Below, piece after piece: positions 1 through 11,606 of a stretch of 64,000 nucleotides of DNA (its first letter is position 1; each line of letters begins with the position of its first letter). The stretch spans positions 1 to 64,000 of the forward strand of contig JACWDC010000005.1 of NCBI GenBank assembly GCA_014654415.1, written 5' to 3'. The notes below the pieces were generated by a model. The model had not been told where the DNA came from and did no database searches. It worked only from the letters and a program-made list of their open reading frames with translations. A program made the translations under genes and the position numbers. Source of the stretch: Pelagibacterales bacterium SAG-MED05. GTDB lineage: Bacteria > Pseudomonadota > Alphaproteobacteria > Pelagibacterales > Pelagibacteraceae.

Positions 1-105
1 ATCACAATTCTTATCTAAAATAAAAAGAACTTTCTTGACGATTATATTTCTATTTCATATGTTTCGCAAAATCATGTTTATAAGTTTTTTACTTTAACTT
101 ATGAG

Positions 106-1314
106 TTGTATTTGAAGCAATTTGTTCAAAATATAATCTCTTACAAAAATCTTAAAAAGATCGATTCTAATGCTATTTTAATTCTTCAAAACGGTAAGTT
201 CTTCAAAGGCACTGGTTTAGGTTACCAAGGAACAGCTACAGGAGAAGTCTGCTTCAATACATCTATCACAGGATATCAAGAAATAATTTCTGATCCCTCT
301 TATGCTGAGCAAATTATTAATTTTACTTTTCCTCATATTGGGAATGTAGGATCAAATAAAGAAGATCACGAGTCTGATAAAATTTGGACTAAAGGGGTAA
401 TAATTAATACTGAAATTACTGACCCTTCTAATTATAGATCTCTTAAACATTTAGATCAATGGCTCAAAAATAATAAAATTGTAGGAATTACTGGGATTGA
501 TACAAGAAATTTAACAAATTTTATAAGAGATAAAGGAGCGCCTAAAGGCACTATATCATTTTTAAAAAATAGTAAATTTAATATAAAAAAACTTCTTAAA
601 ACTACACAAAAGTGGAGTGGTTTAAAAAATTTAGATTTAGCAAAACAAGTTACAACCAAAAAAAATTATATTTGGAAAGATTTTAAAACTTGGAAAAAAG
701 GAGAAGGTTTCATAAAAAATAAAAAAAAATCATTGCACGTAATCGCCATAGATTATGGAATTAAAAAAAATATTTTGAGATACTTTTCAGACTTTAGTTG
801 CAAAGTAACAATAGTTTCTTGTAAAACAAGTGCAGAAGATATTTTAAAATTAAAACCTAATGGCATCTTTTTATCAAATGGCCCTGGAGATCCAGCGGCT
901 ACTGGAAAATATGCTATTCCAATTATAAAAGAATTTATAAAAAATAATCTTCCTGTGTTCGGAATTTGTTTAGGTCACCAATTACTTGGATTAGCTTTAG
1001 GAGCAAAAACCAAGAAAATGAATTTGGGCCATAGGGGAGCTAACCATCCTGTTAAGAATTTGATCAAAGGCAATGTAGAGATAACGAGTCAAAACCACGG
1101 ATTTGAAATAGTTAAGAAAGGTTTACCAAGAAATATTCAAGTTACTCATCAATCTCTTTTCGATAATAGTATAGAAGGAATTAAACTTAAATCTAAACCA
1201 GTTTTTTCTGTTCAATATCATCCTGAGTCTAATCCTGGACCACAGGATAGTGTTTATTTATTTGAAGAGTTTGTAAAAAGTATGAAAAAAAATGCCAAAA
1301 AGAAAAGATATTAA
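106..1314 (+). CDS. carA: Carbamoyl-phosphate synthase small subunit (glutaminase)
   Basis: GATase motif [32 protein letters not shown]; followed by carB. No in-frame ATG near the N-terminus; TTG start assumed. Confidence 0.96.
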   Translation: MYLKQFVQNIISYKNLKKIDSNAILILQNGKFFKGTGLGYQGTATGEVCFNTSITGYQEIISDPSYAEQIINFTFPHIGNVGSNKEDHESDKIWTKGVIINTEITDPSNYRSLKHLDQWLKNNKIVGITGIDTRNLTNFIRDKGAPKGTISFLKNSKFNIKKLLKTTQKWSGLKNLDLAKQVTTKKNYIWKDFKTWKKGEGFIKNKKKSLHVIAIDYGIKKNILRYFSDFSCKVTIVSCKTSAEDILKLKPNGIFLSNGPGDPAATGKYAIPIIKEFIKNNLPVFGICLGHQLLGLALGAKTKKMNLGHRGANHPVKNLIKGNVEITSQNHGFEIVKKGLPRNIQVTHQSLFDNSIEGIKLKSKPVFSVQYHPESNPGPQDSVYLFEEFVKSMKKNAKKKRY

Positions 1315-4300
1315 AAAAATATTAGTTATAGGCGCTGGTCCAATTATTATTGGTCAGGCTTGTGAATTTGATTATTCAGGCACTCAAGCATGTAAAGCTT
1401 TGAAAGATGAAGGCTACAAAGTAATTTTAATCAATTCTAATCCAGCAACAATTATGACTGATCCCGATGTTGCTGATAAAACTTATATTGAACCTATCAC
1501 TTTAACAGTTCTAGAAAAAATTTTAGTTAAAGAAAAACCTGATGCAATTCTTCCAACGATGGGAGGGCAAACTGCTTTGAATTTAGCTATGGAGGCTGAG
1601 AAAAAAGGTATTCTCAAGAAATACAAAATCGAACTTATTGGCGCTAATTCAAAAGCAATTGCAAATGCAGAGGATAGGAAAAAATTTAGAAAAAATATGT
1701 TAGATATTGGTTTAGACCTGCCTAAATCAAAAATTGTAAATAATATTAATCAAGCGTCAAAAGTTTTAAAAAAAATTGGTTTTCCAGCAATTATACGACC
1801 TGCTTTCACACTTGGAGGTCTTGGTGGAGGAATTGCGAAAACTAAAAAAGAATTTTTTAGAATAATTAAAACTGGTCTACAAGAATCTCCTGTTAGTCAA
1901 GTATTAGTCGAAGAATGCTTGGAAGGATGGAAAGAGTTTGAGATGGAGGTTGTAAGAGATAAAAAAGATAATTGTATAATAATATGCTCTATTGAAAATG
2001 TTGATCCTATGGGAATTCATACTGGGGACTCGGTAACTATCGCTCCAGCATTAACTTTAACTGATAAAGAATATCAGGTCATGAGAAATGCATCCATAGC
2101 CTGCTTGAGAAAAATAGGAGTAGAAACAGGAGGGTCAAATGTTCAATTCGCAATAAATCCAAAAGATGGAAGAATGGTTATAATAGAAATGAACCCAAGA
2201 GTTTCTAGATCCTCCGCTTTAGCTTCAAAAGCCACTGGATTTCCAATAGCAAAAGTCGCTGCAAAGCTAGCGGTTGGATATACTTTAGATGAATTAAAAA
2301 ATGAAATAACTAAAGTAACTCCTGCTTCTTTTGAGCCAACTATTGACTATGTTGTAACTAAAATTCCAAGATTTACTTTTGAAAAATTTTCAACTTCTGC
2401 TGCTGTTTTGGGAACATCTATGAAATCTGTTGGTGAGGCAATGGCAATAGGTAGAAATTTCAAAGAATCTTTACAAAAAGCATTGGTTTCCCTTGAAACT
2501 GGATTTTCAGGAATAGATCAGATTTTCAATTTAAAAACTAAACAAATTGAAAAACAGCTAAAAGAAAATATACCTAATAAGATTTTGCTTGTTGGTGAAG
2601 CCATAAGAAAAAAAATTAATATTAAAAAAATACAAAAGCTTTCAAAAATTGATCCCTGGTTCTTAAATCAAGTAAAAGACATCATAGATAGTGAAAATAA
2701 AATAAAAAAAAATGGGCTGCCTAAAACATATAACGAATTTAATTATATAAAGTCTATTGGTTTTTCAGATAAAAAATTATCAGAACTTACAAGTATTTCT
2801 GAAAATATTGTAAGAAAAAAAAGAACAGCATTAAAAATTTTACCCGTATACAAAAAAGTTGATACTTGTGCTTCTGAGTTTAAATCATTTACACCTTATA
2901 TGTATTCTACTTATCAAAGAAACTTTTCAATGAATACTGAATGTGAGGCTGAGCCATCTAGTAGAAAAAAGATTATTATTCTTGGCGGTGGGCCTAACAG
3001 GATTGGTCAGGGTATAGAATTTGATTATTGTTGTTGTCAAGCAAGTTTCGCTTTGAAAAAAGCTGGATTTGAAACAATTATGGTAAACTGCAATCCTGAA
3101 ACAGTTTCTACTGATTATGATACGAGTGATAGATTATATTTTGAACCTTTAATAGAAGAATTTGTTTTTAACATTATTAAGAAGGAGAAAACAAAAGGAA
3201 ATCTGATTGGTGTTATAGCGCAATTTGGGGGACAAACTCCAATTAAATTAGCTAAATTTTTACACGAGAACAAGCTTCCAATATTAGGTACACAATACAC
3301 TTCGATTGATCTTGCTGAAGATAGAGATAGGTTTAGAAGTCTTTTAAATAAATTAAAATTAAAACAAGCTGAAAGCGGTATAGCAAAAACTTTTCCTCAG
3401 GCTTTAAAAATAGCTGAAAAAATTGGTTTACCATTAATGGTAAGACCATCTTATGTATTAGGCGGAAGAGCAATGGAAATTGTTCATGAAAAAAAACAGC
3501 TTAAAAATTTTGTTCTAGAAGCATTTAAAGCTGCAGAAAAAAATCCAATTTTAATAGATAAATTTATTGCTAATGCAATGGAAGTTGACGTTGATGCTTT
3601 ATCAGATGGTAAACAAGTTTTTGTTGCTGGTATTATGCAGCACATTGAAGAAGCTGGTATTCATTCAGGAGACTCAGCATGTAGTTTGCCTCCAGTTTCA
3701 ATTAAGTCTTTTTTAATAAAAGAAATTGAGAACCAAACAAAGAGGCTAGCCTTAGCGCTTAAAGTAAAAGGTTTTATGAATGTTCAATTTGCAATTAAAA
3801 ATGATAAAATTTTTGTCATAGAGGTCAACCCCAGAGCAAGTAGAACTGTCCCGTTTGTGTCTAAAGCAAAAAACCTGCCCTTAGCTAAAATTGCATCTAG
3901 AGTAATGGCAGGTGAGAATTTATCAAAGTTTAATTTAAAAAGTAAAACAAAAAAAATGTTTGCGGTAAAAGAAGCAGTTTTTCCTTTTAATAAATTTCCA
4001 AGCAGTGATCTTTTGCTTGGACCAGAAATGAAATCCACAGGTGAAGTCATGGGATTTGATGAAAACTTTGGAATGGCTTTTGCTAAAAGTCAAATAGCAG
4101 CTTCTAATTCCCTTCCTACTAAAGGATTGGCATTTCTATCTCTAAAAAATAGTCATAAAAATGAAGGGATAGCTTTGGCGAAACAATTATCTAAACTGAA
4201 TTTTAAACTTTGCGGTACTGGCGGAACTGCGGATTATATAATTAAGCATGGAATTAAGTGTAAAAAAATTAATAAAGTTAACCAGGGATCTCCTCACATT

Positions 4301-4516
4301 GTTGATGTGTTAAATGCAAAAAAAATTGCTTTAGTAATTAATACTGGTGGTGGTAATAGTGAAAAACAACTAAATGATGCTTTAGCATTAAGAAGGGCTA
4401 CTTTAGCAAATAAAGTCCCCTATTGTACAAATATGTCGACGGCTTATGTTTGTTTGGAAGGAATAAAGTCCCTTAAAACAAAAAAAATGACTGTTACCTC
4501 GCTCCAAGATATTTAA
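1292..4516 (+). CDS. carB: Carbamoyl-phosphate synthase large subunit
   Basis: 1074 aa with duplicated ATP-grasp halves ([17 protein letters not shown] / [17 protein letters not shown]) and C-terminal MGS-like domain; overlaps carA. Confidence 0.98.
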   Translation: MPKRKDIKKILVIGAGPIIIGQACEFDYSGTQACKALKDEGYKVILINSNPATIMTDPDVADKTYIEPITLTVLEKILVKEKPDAILPTMGGQTALNLAMEAEKKGILKKYKIELIGANSKAIANAEDRKKFRKNMLDIGLDLPKSKIVNNINQASKVLKKIGFPAIIRPAFTLGGLGGGIAKTKKEFFRIIKTGLQESPVSQVLVEECLEGWKEFEMEVVRDKKDNCIIICSIENVDPMGIHTGDSVTIAPALTLTDKEYQVMRNASIACLRKIGVETGGSNVQFAINPKDGRMVIIEMNPRVSRSSALASKATGFPIAKVAAKLAVGYTLDELKNEITKVTPASFEPTIDYVVTKIPRFTFEKFSTSAAVLGTSMKSVGEAMAIGRNFKESLQKALVSLETGFSGIDQIFNLKTKQIEKQLKENIPNKILLVGEAIRKKINIKKIQKLSKIDPWFLNQVKDIIDSENKIKKNGLPKTYNEFNYIKSIGFSDKKLSELTSISENIVRKKRTALKILPVYKKVDTCASEFKSFTPYMYSTYQRNFSMNTECEAEPSSRKKIIILGGGPNRIGQGIEFDYCCCQASFALKKAGFETIMVNCNPETVSTDYDTSDRLYFEPLIEEFVFNIIKKEKTKGNLIGVIAQFGGQTPIKLAKFLHENKLPILGTQYTSIDLAEDRDRFRSLLNKLKLKQAESGIAKTFPQALKIAEKIGLPLMVRPSYVLGGRAMEIVHEKKQLKNFVLEAFKAAEKNPILIDKFIANAMEVDVDALSDGKQVFVAGIMQHIEEAGIHSGDSACSLPPVSIKSFLIKEIENQTKRLALALKVKGFMNVQFAIKNDKIFVIEVNPRASRTVPFVSKAKNLPLAKIASRVMAGENLSKFNLKSKTKKMFAVKEAVFPFNKFPSSDLLLGPEMKSTGEVMGFDENFGMAFAKSQIAASNSLPTKGLAFLSLKNSHKNEGIALAKQLSKLNFKLCGTGGTADYIIKHGIKCKKINKVNQGSPHIVDVLNAKKIALVINTGGGNSEKQLNDALALRRATLANKVPYCTNMSTAYVCLEGIKSLKTKKMTVTSLQDI

Positions 4517-4524
4517 TAATTGAA

Positions 4525-5187
4525 TTATTTAACTTTCCAGTCAGTTTCAAAAGTAACATAATTAATTTGAATGCATCTTCGCTCTTTTTTGATTTCTTTT
4601 TTTTCCATGCCATGCCAGGAGTCTGGTCCGCTCGTGAAGAAATATCCATAATTGTGTTTATAAGGAACTGTTTTAACTTTTGTAAGTTTTTTATCATAAA
4701 AGTCGGTGCCTAAATTTTCTGATTCATTATGAAGGTTAATAAAAATTATAGATGACATAAGCTTCTCTTTAATATCGCAATGGGGTTTAAGCCAAAAACC
4801 TTCTCTATCACAAATAACTTCTAATCTTACGTAAGAATTGCTTAAATCCTTAGCTATTAAATTACCTATTTTTGTGTAGACTTCAGGAGATCTTAATTCT
4901 TCAATAAATTTTTTAAGGTGAGGAAATTCATTGGCGTTTTCTTTAGTAACATAGCATCTTAATTTTTTTGCTTTTCCTCCATCTTGTATGCCTGAACGAA
5001 AAGTTCCATCTCCTCCATCAATTGCTCTGGTGCCGTCATAATTCAAATTTTCTTTTTTTGGATCAGCAATATTAGCGTTATGTATCTCTTTAATTGCCTC
5101 ATTGGTTAAAGGCTGCTTGATCTCAAAATGTTTAAAGGGATCATGAAAAGATACTGTTCTACCTTCAAGTGATTTAAATAATTCCAT
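4525..5187 (-). CDS. 2OG-Fe(II) oxygenase family protein
   Basis: HxD (KPHCDIKEK), distal His (SWHGM) and Arg (ERRCIQINY) consistent with a 2-oxoglutarate/Fe(II) dioxygenase fold. Confidence 0.65.
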   Translation of the reverse strand: MELFKSLEGRTVSFHDPFKHFEIKQPLTNEAIKEIHNANIADPKKENLNYDGTRAIDGGDGTFRSGIQDGGKAKKLRCYVTKENANEFPHLKKFIEELRSPEVYTKIGNLIAKDLSNSYVRLEVICDREGFWLKPHCDIKEKLMSSIIFINLHNESENLGTDFYDKKLTKVKTVPYKHNYGYFFTSGPDSWHGMEKKEIKKERRCIQINYVTFETDWKVK

Positions 5188-6124
5188 TAGATTTCATTTT
5201 TTCTTTTATTATGGGAACAATTCTATTAATCTCATCTAACTTATCATAGCTCCAATTGTCAACTCTTTCACTCAATTCTTTTGTTATTCCAAGATTATTA
5301 AACTGAGAATAAAAATTTGTAAATCTTCTACTAGTTCTTTTTGGTTTAAACATAGCTACATAAATTGGCTTTCCTGTAAGTGCAGCTTCAGAAATCATTG
5401 ATGTTGAGTCGCAAGTTACAATTATATAGTCTGCTATTGCTAATGAGCTTAAATAAGCCTTTTTATTAATCTCTTTAATAACGTGATGATTAAAACTGAA
5501 TGTATTAAAAGCTTTTTTAATTACGAACTCAGGCGTTCTATAAGAGGGTATAACAACAATCTTATATTTGTCTGGGGTAAATAATGCCTTAATTTTATTA
5601 AAAACAAAATGAACTTCTTGCTCAGAATAATTATAATGTTTATTTGGTCCTCCAATAATAAAAGCTACGATCTTTTTCTTTTCTTTATTAAATCTTAAGT
5701 ATTTTGCATTCTCTGCGATTTCCTTTTTTGTTAAATAATGAATTGAGCCTTTAGTTTTTAGCACATTTGGTCCATTTAAACTATCGTGTTCAGGACAAAC
5801 AATTAAATCAAAATTTTTTAATGAAACTTTCGGATCTTGAATATGAATATTAAAAATTTCTTTTCCGAATCTTTTTTTTAAAGCAATTGAAGAAATCACA
5901 CTTTTTCTCCCACAGGAGATGATTATTTTAGAGTCACAGACAAATTTATTTGTTAATAAGTTTTCAGAAACAGGAGTAAATTTTGGTGGGATATAATTCC
6001 AAAAAGGTTTAAGTTTTATAGTTTCGTGTTTAAATGCTAGCTTTAAACCTTTTGCTAACCCCTCAACTTGGCTAACCATGCCGTGCATGCCTTGGGTTAA
6101 AAGAAGAGCTTTTAATTTTAACAT
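5174..6124 (-). CDS. ELM1-like (mitochondrial fission ELM1 family) protein
   Basis: Family-like motifs: TQGMHGMVSQVEGLAKGL, GRKSVISSIALKK, IVTCDSTSMISEAALTGKPIYV. Confidence 0.75.
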   Translation of the reverse strand: MLKLKALLLTQGMHGMVSQVEGLAKGLKLAFKHETIKLKPFWNYIPPKFTPVSENLLTNKFVCDSKIIISCGRKSVISSIALKKRFGKEIFNIHIQDPKVSLKNFDLIVCPEHDSLNGPNVLKTKGSIHYLTKKEIAENAKYLRFNKEKKKIVAFIIGGPNKHYNYSEQEVHFVFNKIKALFTPDKYKIVVIPSYRTPEFVIKKAFNTFSFNHHVIKEINKKAYLSSLAIADYIIVTCDSTSMISEAALTGKPIYVAMFKPKRTSRRFTNFYSQFNNLGITKELSERVDNWSYDKLDEINRIVPIIKEKMKSNGII

Positions 6125-6148
6125 TAGTTACTATATAAACATATCATA

Positions 6149-7099
6149 ATGAATAATAAATCATCTAAACATACAAAAGTGTTAATTCTTGGATCAGGGC
6201 CTGCGGGTTATACGGCAGCAATTTATGCTGCTAGAGCAATGCTTAAGCCAATTTTAATTCATGGTTCACAACCAGGAGGTCAATTAACCACAACTACGGA
6301 TGTGGAGAATTACCCTGGTTATTCAAAGGTAATTCAAGGACCTTGGTTAATGGAAGAGATGAAAGGACAAGCTAAGGCTGTTGGAACAGAAATGATACAA
6401 GACCATATCAGCAAAGTAGATTTATCAAAAAAACCCTTTGAAGTTTTCGGCGATAGTGGCCAAGTTTATACAACTGACTCCATTATTATATCTACAGGGG
6501 CGCAGGCAAGATGGCTTAATCTTAAGTCTGAACAAAATTTTAGAGGCTTTGGAGTTTCGGCGTGCGCGACTTGTGACGGATTCTTTTTCAAAGATAAAGA
6601 AGTTGCAGTTGTTGGTGGCGGTAATGCTGCGGTAGAAGAAGCAATGTTTTTAACTAAGTTTGCTTCAAAGGTTAAACTTATTCATAGAAGAAATGAATTG
6701 AGAGCAGAAAAAATGCTTCAAGAAAAATTGAAATCTAATAAAAAAATTGAAATTTTCTGGGATAGCGTTGTTGAAGAGGTGGTTGGAACAAACGAGCCAA
6801 AAAGTGTTAAAGGAATAAAAATCAAAAGCACAAAAAATAACTCGATAAAAGAATTAAAAGTTGATGGATTGTTTATTGCAATAGGTCATGATCCGGCAAC
6901 ATCCCTATTTAAGAATCAATTAAAGATGGATGAAGAAGGATATCTTATTACAAAGCCTGACTCTACAGAAACAAATGTTCCTGGAGTATTTGCTGCCGGA
7001 GATGTTAAAGATAAAATTTTTAGACAAGCAGTGACTGCAGCTGGAATGGGATGTATGTCAGCTTTAGAGGCTGAAAAATTCCTTTCTCATTCTAAGTAA
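6149..7099 (+). CDS. trxB: Thioredoxin-disulfide reductase
   Basis: GSGPAGYTAAIYAARA, redox motif CATCDGFFF, GGGNAAVEEA. Confidence 0.96.
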   Translation: MNNKSSKHTKVLILGSGPAGYTAAIYAARAMLKPILIHGSQPGGQLTTTTDVENYPGYSKVIQGPWLMEEMKGQAKAVGTEMIQDHISKVDLSKKPFEVFGDSGQVYTTDSIIISTGAQARWLNLKSEQNFRGFGVSACATCDGFFFKDKEVAVVGGGNAAVEEAMFLTKFASKVKLIHRRNELRAEKMLQEKLKSNKKIEIFWDSVVEEVVGTNEPKSVKGIKIKSTKNNSIKELKVDGLFIAIGHDPATSLFKNQLKMDEEGYLITKPDSTETNVPGVFAAGDVKDKIFRQAVTAAGMGCMSALEAEKFLSHSK

Positions 7100-8279
7100 G
7101 GCTATCACAAAAAGATTTAATCCTTTCCATAGCTCTTTTTAAATTTTCCATGGAAGTTGCATAAGAAATTCTAAAATAACCTTCCAAACCAAAAGCAGAG
7201 CCTTGTACTACTGCAACTTCTGCTTTCTCTAAAAGTTTTTCTACGAATTCTTTATCTGTTTTTAATTTTGTTTTTTTTCCTAGCAACTTTTTACAGCTTG
7301 GAAAAACATAAAATGCCCCTTCCGGTCTCAAACAACTTAATCCATTAATGTCATTTAAATTATTTACGACAAAGTCTCTTCTTTTTTTAAAAGAATTTGC
7401 ACGCTCTTGAATGAAATCCTGTGTCCCATTAAGAGCTTCGACTGCAGCTGCTTGACTAATTGAAGTAGGATTGCTTGTTGATTGAGACTGGATCTTTGCT
7501 ATTGCTTTAATTATTTCTTTTGGACCCGCAGCATATCCTATTCTCCAACCTGTCATCGAATATGATTTGCTTACGCCATTCATTGTTAATGTTCTATCTT
7601 TCAAAGATTTAATCTGGGCGATTGTGAAAAATTTAAAATTATCATAAGTAATATGTTCATAAATATCATCACTTAAAATATAAACATTTTTATATTTTAT
7701 TAAAACTTTTGATAACTCTTCAATTTCTTTTTTTGTATAAGCAGAACCAGTTGGATTAGATGGAGAATTTAAAATTATCCATTTAGTTTTTTTAGATATA
7801 GCTTTTTCTAACTTTTTTGGTGTTAATTTAAAATGTTCCTTTTCTTCACATTTTACAATTTTTGGTTTGCCGCCTGCTAAAAGAATAATGTCAGGATAAG
7901 ACACCCAATACGGAGCAGGTATAATAACTTCGTCTCCTTTATTAACTGTTGCCATAAAGGTGTTATATAAAACTTGCTTTCCACCAGTTCCAACCGTTAT
8001 TTGATCAAGATCATAGGCTAATCCATTCTCCCTTGAGAATTTATTTTGCACTGCCTTTTTTAAAGCCGGTGTTCCATCAACAGCAGTGTATTTGGTGTCA
8101 CCCTTTTTAATTGCTTCTATAGCAGCCTCTTTTATGTTGTCTGGAGTATCAAAATCAGGTTCTCCTGCCCCTAGCCCTATAATATCTTTACCAGCTGCTC
8201 GCATTTCCCTGGCTTTTGAGGTTACTGCCATGGTAGGTGACGGTTTTATACGTTTTAAACTGTTGGAAACTATGCTCAT
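7092..8279 (-). CDS. aspC: Pyridoxal phosphate-dependent aminotransferase (aspartate aminotransferase type)
   Basis: NSPSNPTGSAY, PLP lysine motif SKSYSMTGWRIGYAAG. Confidence 0.92.
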   Translation of the reverse strand: MSIVSNSLKRIKPSPTMAVTSKAREMRAAGKDIIGLGAGEPDFDTPDNIKEAAIEAIKKGDTKYTAVDGTPALKKAVQNKFSRENGLAYDLDQITVGTGGKQVLYNTFMATVNKGDEVIIPAPYWVSYPDIILLAGGKPKIVKCEEKEHFKLTPKKLEKAISKKTKWIILNSPSNPTGSAYTKKEIEELSKVLIKYKNVYILSDDIYEHITYDNFKFFTIAQIKSLKDRTLTMNGVSKSYSMTGWRIGYAAGPKEIIKAIAKIQSQSTSNPTSISQAAAVEALNGTQDFIQERANSFKKRRDFVVNNLNDINGLSCLRPEGAFYVFPSCKKLLGKKTKLKTDKEFVEKLLEKAEVAVVQGSAFGLEGYFRISYATSMENLKRAMERIKSFCDSLT

Positions 8280-8317
8280 TGAATTTTATAATGTTTTTTA
8301 ATTATTATTAACACAAA

Positions 8318-10486
8318 ATGCAAAATACTTATCAAGAAAAAATACTAGATATTGAGACTACTAACAACTCCATAAAGAAGAAATTAGAAGGTGGTATCAA
8401 ATTTAAAATCAAAAGTGATTTTCAACCAGCTGGTGATCAGCCTCAGGCTATAAAATCACTAACTCAAAATTTAAAAAATAAAAAAAATGAACAGGTTCTC
8501 CTAGGTGTAACTGGCTCAGGCAAAACTTTCACAATGGCAAAAGTAATTGAGGCCACAAACAGACCTGCTTTGGTCCTAGCTCCTAATAAAACTTTGGCTG
8601 CTCAATTGTATGGAGAATTTAAAAGTTTTTTTCCAGAAAATGCTGTTGAATATTTTGTTTCTTATTACGACTATTATACTCCTGAAGCGTATGTTCCAAG
8701 GTCAGATACGTATATAGAGAAAGAAGCATCTATTAACGAACAAATAGATAGAATGAGACACTCAGCAACTAGATCATTATTAGAAAGAGATGATGTAATA
8801 ATTGTAGCTAGTGTTTCGTGTATTTATGGACTTGGTTCGGTAGAAGCTTATAGCAAAATGACTATAACTCTTAAAAAAAACAATGAGTACGATAGAGATC
8901 AATTAATAAGAACATTTATAACCCTACAATATAAAAGAAATGATCAAAATTTTTTTAGAGGAACTTTTAGAGTGCGAGGTGAAAATTTAGAAATTTTTCC
9001 ATCTCATTTAGAAGACAGAGCTTGGCGAGTAAGTTTTGATTTTAATAAATTGAAAAAAATTGAAGAATTTGATCCACTAACAGGAGATAAAACTAATGAT
9101 TACTCTATTATAAAAATTTACGCAAATAGTCATTACATAACTCCAAAACCAACGATGGAACAAGCAATTAAACAAATTAAATCTGAGTTAGCCGAAACAT
9201 TAAAAAAACATCGTGCAAATAATAAGTTGTTGGAAGAACAAAGATTGAGAGAAAGAACTAAGTTTGATTTAGAAATGATAGAAGCAACAGGAACTTGTGC
9301 GGGTATCGAGAATTATTCAAGATTTTTATCCGGAAGAAAAGCTGGAGAACCACCTCCAACTTTATTTGAATATTTTCCTGACAATACAATCATATTTGTA
9401 GACGAAAGCCATGTAACAGTCCCACAATTAAATGGAATGTATAAAGGAGATAGAACTAGAAAAAGTACTTTAGCTGAATATGGTTTTAGACTGCCATCAT
9501 GTATGGATAACCGACCACTTAAATTTGAAGAGTGGGATATGATGAGAACTCAAACAGTATTTGTTTCTGCTACTCCTGGTCCATGGGAATTAAAACAAAC
9601 TGAAAATAAATATATCGATCAAATAATAAGGCCGACCGGCTTAATTGATCCGCCAGTACAAATTAGGCCAGCAAAAACTCAAGTGGATGATTTAATGCAC
9701 GAGGCTGCTAAAGTAATTGAAAAAGGTTATAGAATTTTAGCAACAACTTTAACAAAAAAAATGGCAGAGGATCTTACTGAATACCTTCATGAAAATGGAC
9801 TTAAGGTAAGATATATGCACTCTGATATTGACACCTTGGAAAGAATTGAAATTATAAGAGATCTTAGACTAGGAGTATTTGATATTTTAGTTGGAATAAA
9901 CCTTTTAAGAGAAGGATTAGATATTCCAGAATGTGGTTTAGTCGGAATTCTTGATGCAGACAAAGAAGGATTTTTAAGATCTGAAACATCTCTAATACAA
10001 ACTATCGGTAGAGCAGCTAGAAACATTGATGGTAAAGTGATTCTCTATGCTGATAAAGTTACCAAAAGTATTGGTAAAGCTATCCAAGAAACAGATCGTC
10101 GAAGAAATAAACAGTTAGAATATAATAAAAAAAATAATATTACTGCACAGTCAATTAAGAAAGAAATAGGCGATATCTTGGAGTCGGTTTATGAGAAGGA
10201 TTACGTAAATATCAAAGAGTCAAATATAGGTGGTAATCTAAAAAAACATCTAAAAGGATTAAATAAAAAGATGAAAGAGTCTGCTGCTAACTTAGAATTT
10301 GAAGAGGCAGCAAAAATGAGGGATGAAATAAGAAAATTAGAAGCAAGTGAATTAGAAATAACATTGAACCCTAAAATAAGTCAGTATAACCTCAAGAACA
10401 AAGTTTATCCTAAAGGTAGATCAACACTTGGTATGCCTGGGACAAAAACAAAGAAACAAAAAAAAAAATGGAAGCCAAAAAAATAA
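8318..10486 (+). CDS. uvrB: Excinuclease ABC subunit UvrB
   Basis: [29 protein letters not shown]-terminal UVR motif. Confidence 0.98.
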   Translation: MQNTYQEKILDIETTNNSIKKKLEGGIKFKIKSDFQPAGDQPQAIKSLTQNLKNKKNEQVLLGVTGSGKTFTMAKVIEATNRPALVLAPNKTLAAQLYGEFKSFFPENAVEYFVSYYDYYTPEAYVPRSDTYIEKEASINEQIDRMRHSATRSLLERDDVIIVASVSCIYGLGSVEAYSKMTITLKKNNEYDRDQLIRTFITLQYKRNDQNFFRGTFRVRGENLEIFPSHLEDRAWRVSFDFNKLKKIEEFDPLTGDKTNDYSIIKIYANSHYITPKPTMEQAIKQIKSELAETLKKHRANNKLLEEQRLRERTKFDLEMIEATGTCAGIENYSRFLSGRKAGEPPPTLFEYFPDNTIIFVDESHVTVPQLNGMYKGDRTRKSTLAEYGFRLPSCMDNRPLKFEEWDMMRTQTVFVSATPGPWELKQTENKYIDQIIRPTGLIDPPVQIRPAKTQVDDLMHEAAKVIEKGYRILATTLTKKMAEDLTEYLHENGLKVRYMHSDIDTLERIEIIRDLRLGVFDILVGINLLREGLDIPECGLVGILDADKEGFLRSETSLIQTIGRAARNIDGKVILYADKVTKSIGKAIQETDRRRNKQLEYNKKNNITAQSIKKEIGDILESVYEKDYVNIKESNIGGNLKKHLKGLNKKMKESAANLEFEEAAKMRDEIRKLEASELEITLNPKISQYNLKNKVYPKGRSTLGMPGTKTKKQKKKWKPKK

Positions 10487-11223
10487 TAGTTACTGGAGCG
10501 GCAAATCGAATTGGCAGATCTATAGCTTTAGAACTGGCAGGTTATGATATACAAATTGTTATTCATTATTCAAAATCTTTTTTTGCTGCAAAAAAACTTA
10601 AAATAGAATTAGAAAATTTAGGTTCAGTTGTTCATCTTTTAAAAGCTGACTTAAACAATCTTAAACAAACTCAAAGAGTAATTTCTTATGCTCGTAAAAA
10701 AATGAAAGGTTTAGATTGTTTGGTTAATAATGCATCTATTTTTGAAAATGACAATTTGATTAATTTTTCAGAAACAAGTTTTTTAAAGCATATGAATGTT
10801 AATTTGAAAGCTCCTGCAATTTTAATTCAAAACTTCGCTAAAGCATGTAAAGGCAACAAAGGAAATGTTATCAATATTATTGACCAAAGGGTTGAAAAAT
10901 TAACTCCTTTCTTTTTTTCTTATACTTTAAGTAAGTCTAGTCTAGCCACTTTGACTAAAACTTCTGCTATGAAATTAGCACCACATATAAGAGTTAATGC
11001 TGTTTCTCCAGGGCCAACATTGAAAAATAAACGCCAATCAGAAAAACATTTTAAAAAACAATGGAAATCCACAATACTTAAAAAGAAAGTAGATGAAAAA
11101 AATGTTAGTTCAGCTGTAAAGTTTTTAATCAATAATAGCAATATAACTGGCCAGATAATAAATGTAGACAGTGGTCAGCGCTTAGCTTGGAAAACACCAG
11201 ATATAATTAATGCAAAAGAATGA
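10468..11223 (+). CDS. SDR family oxidoreductase (pteridine reductase / FolM-like candidate)
   Basis: Rossmann start [29 protein letters not shown]; lies between uvrB and folB with overlaps. FolM-like role is inferred from context. Confidence 0.8.
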   Translation: MEAKKIIVTGAANRIGRSIALELAGYDIQIVIHYSKSFFAAKKLKIELENLGSVVHLLKADLNNLKQTQRVISYARKKMKGLDCLVNNASIFENDNLINFSETSFLKHMNVNLKAPAILIQNFAKACKGNKGNVINIIDQRVEKLTPFFFSYTLSKSSLATLTKTSAMKLAPHIRVNAVSPGPTLKNKRQSEKHFKKQWKSTILKKKVDEKNVSSAVKFLINNSNITGQIINVDSGQRLAWKTPDIINAKE

Positions 11224-11606
11224 AAATTTTAAAATTTAAAAACAAACAAAAATTTAAATATAATAAAAAAGTTATTATTAAAGATTTAATTTTATTATTA
11301 TCGGTTGGGATCCATAAATTTGAAAAGTTAAAAAAACAAAATGTAAAATTTAATATAGAAATTACTACTGACCCAAACCTAAAACCAGACATAAAAACAA
11401 TTGTTAATTATGAAAGTATTATAAATGATATTAAAAAATTGACTGAAAAAAAACACTTTGAGCTACTTGAAAGTTTATCAGAGTCAGTATTTGATGAAAT
11501 TTTTAAAAACAAAAAAGTAAAAAAAATTAAATTAAAAATTGAAAAATTGGATATCATTAAAGAAACAGCTTCGGTTGGTATAGAAGTTATAAAAACAAAA
11601 ATATAA
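11220..11606 (+). CDS. folB: Dihydroneopterin aldolase
   Basis: Small FolB-like protein: [34 protein letters not shown]. Confidence 0.8.
   Translation: MKILKFKNKQKFKYNKKVIIKDLILLLSVGIHKFEKLKKQNVKFNIEITTDPNLKPDIKTIVNYESIINDIKKLTEKKHFELLESLSESVFDEIFKNKKVKKIKLKIEKLDIIKETASVGIEVIKTKI

Noticed and set aside
3784-4050. Minus-strand ORF inside carB (and similar short antisense ORFs elsewhere in the track)
   Set aside because: Nested antisense ORFs without motifs; the sense genes are well supported.
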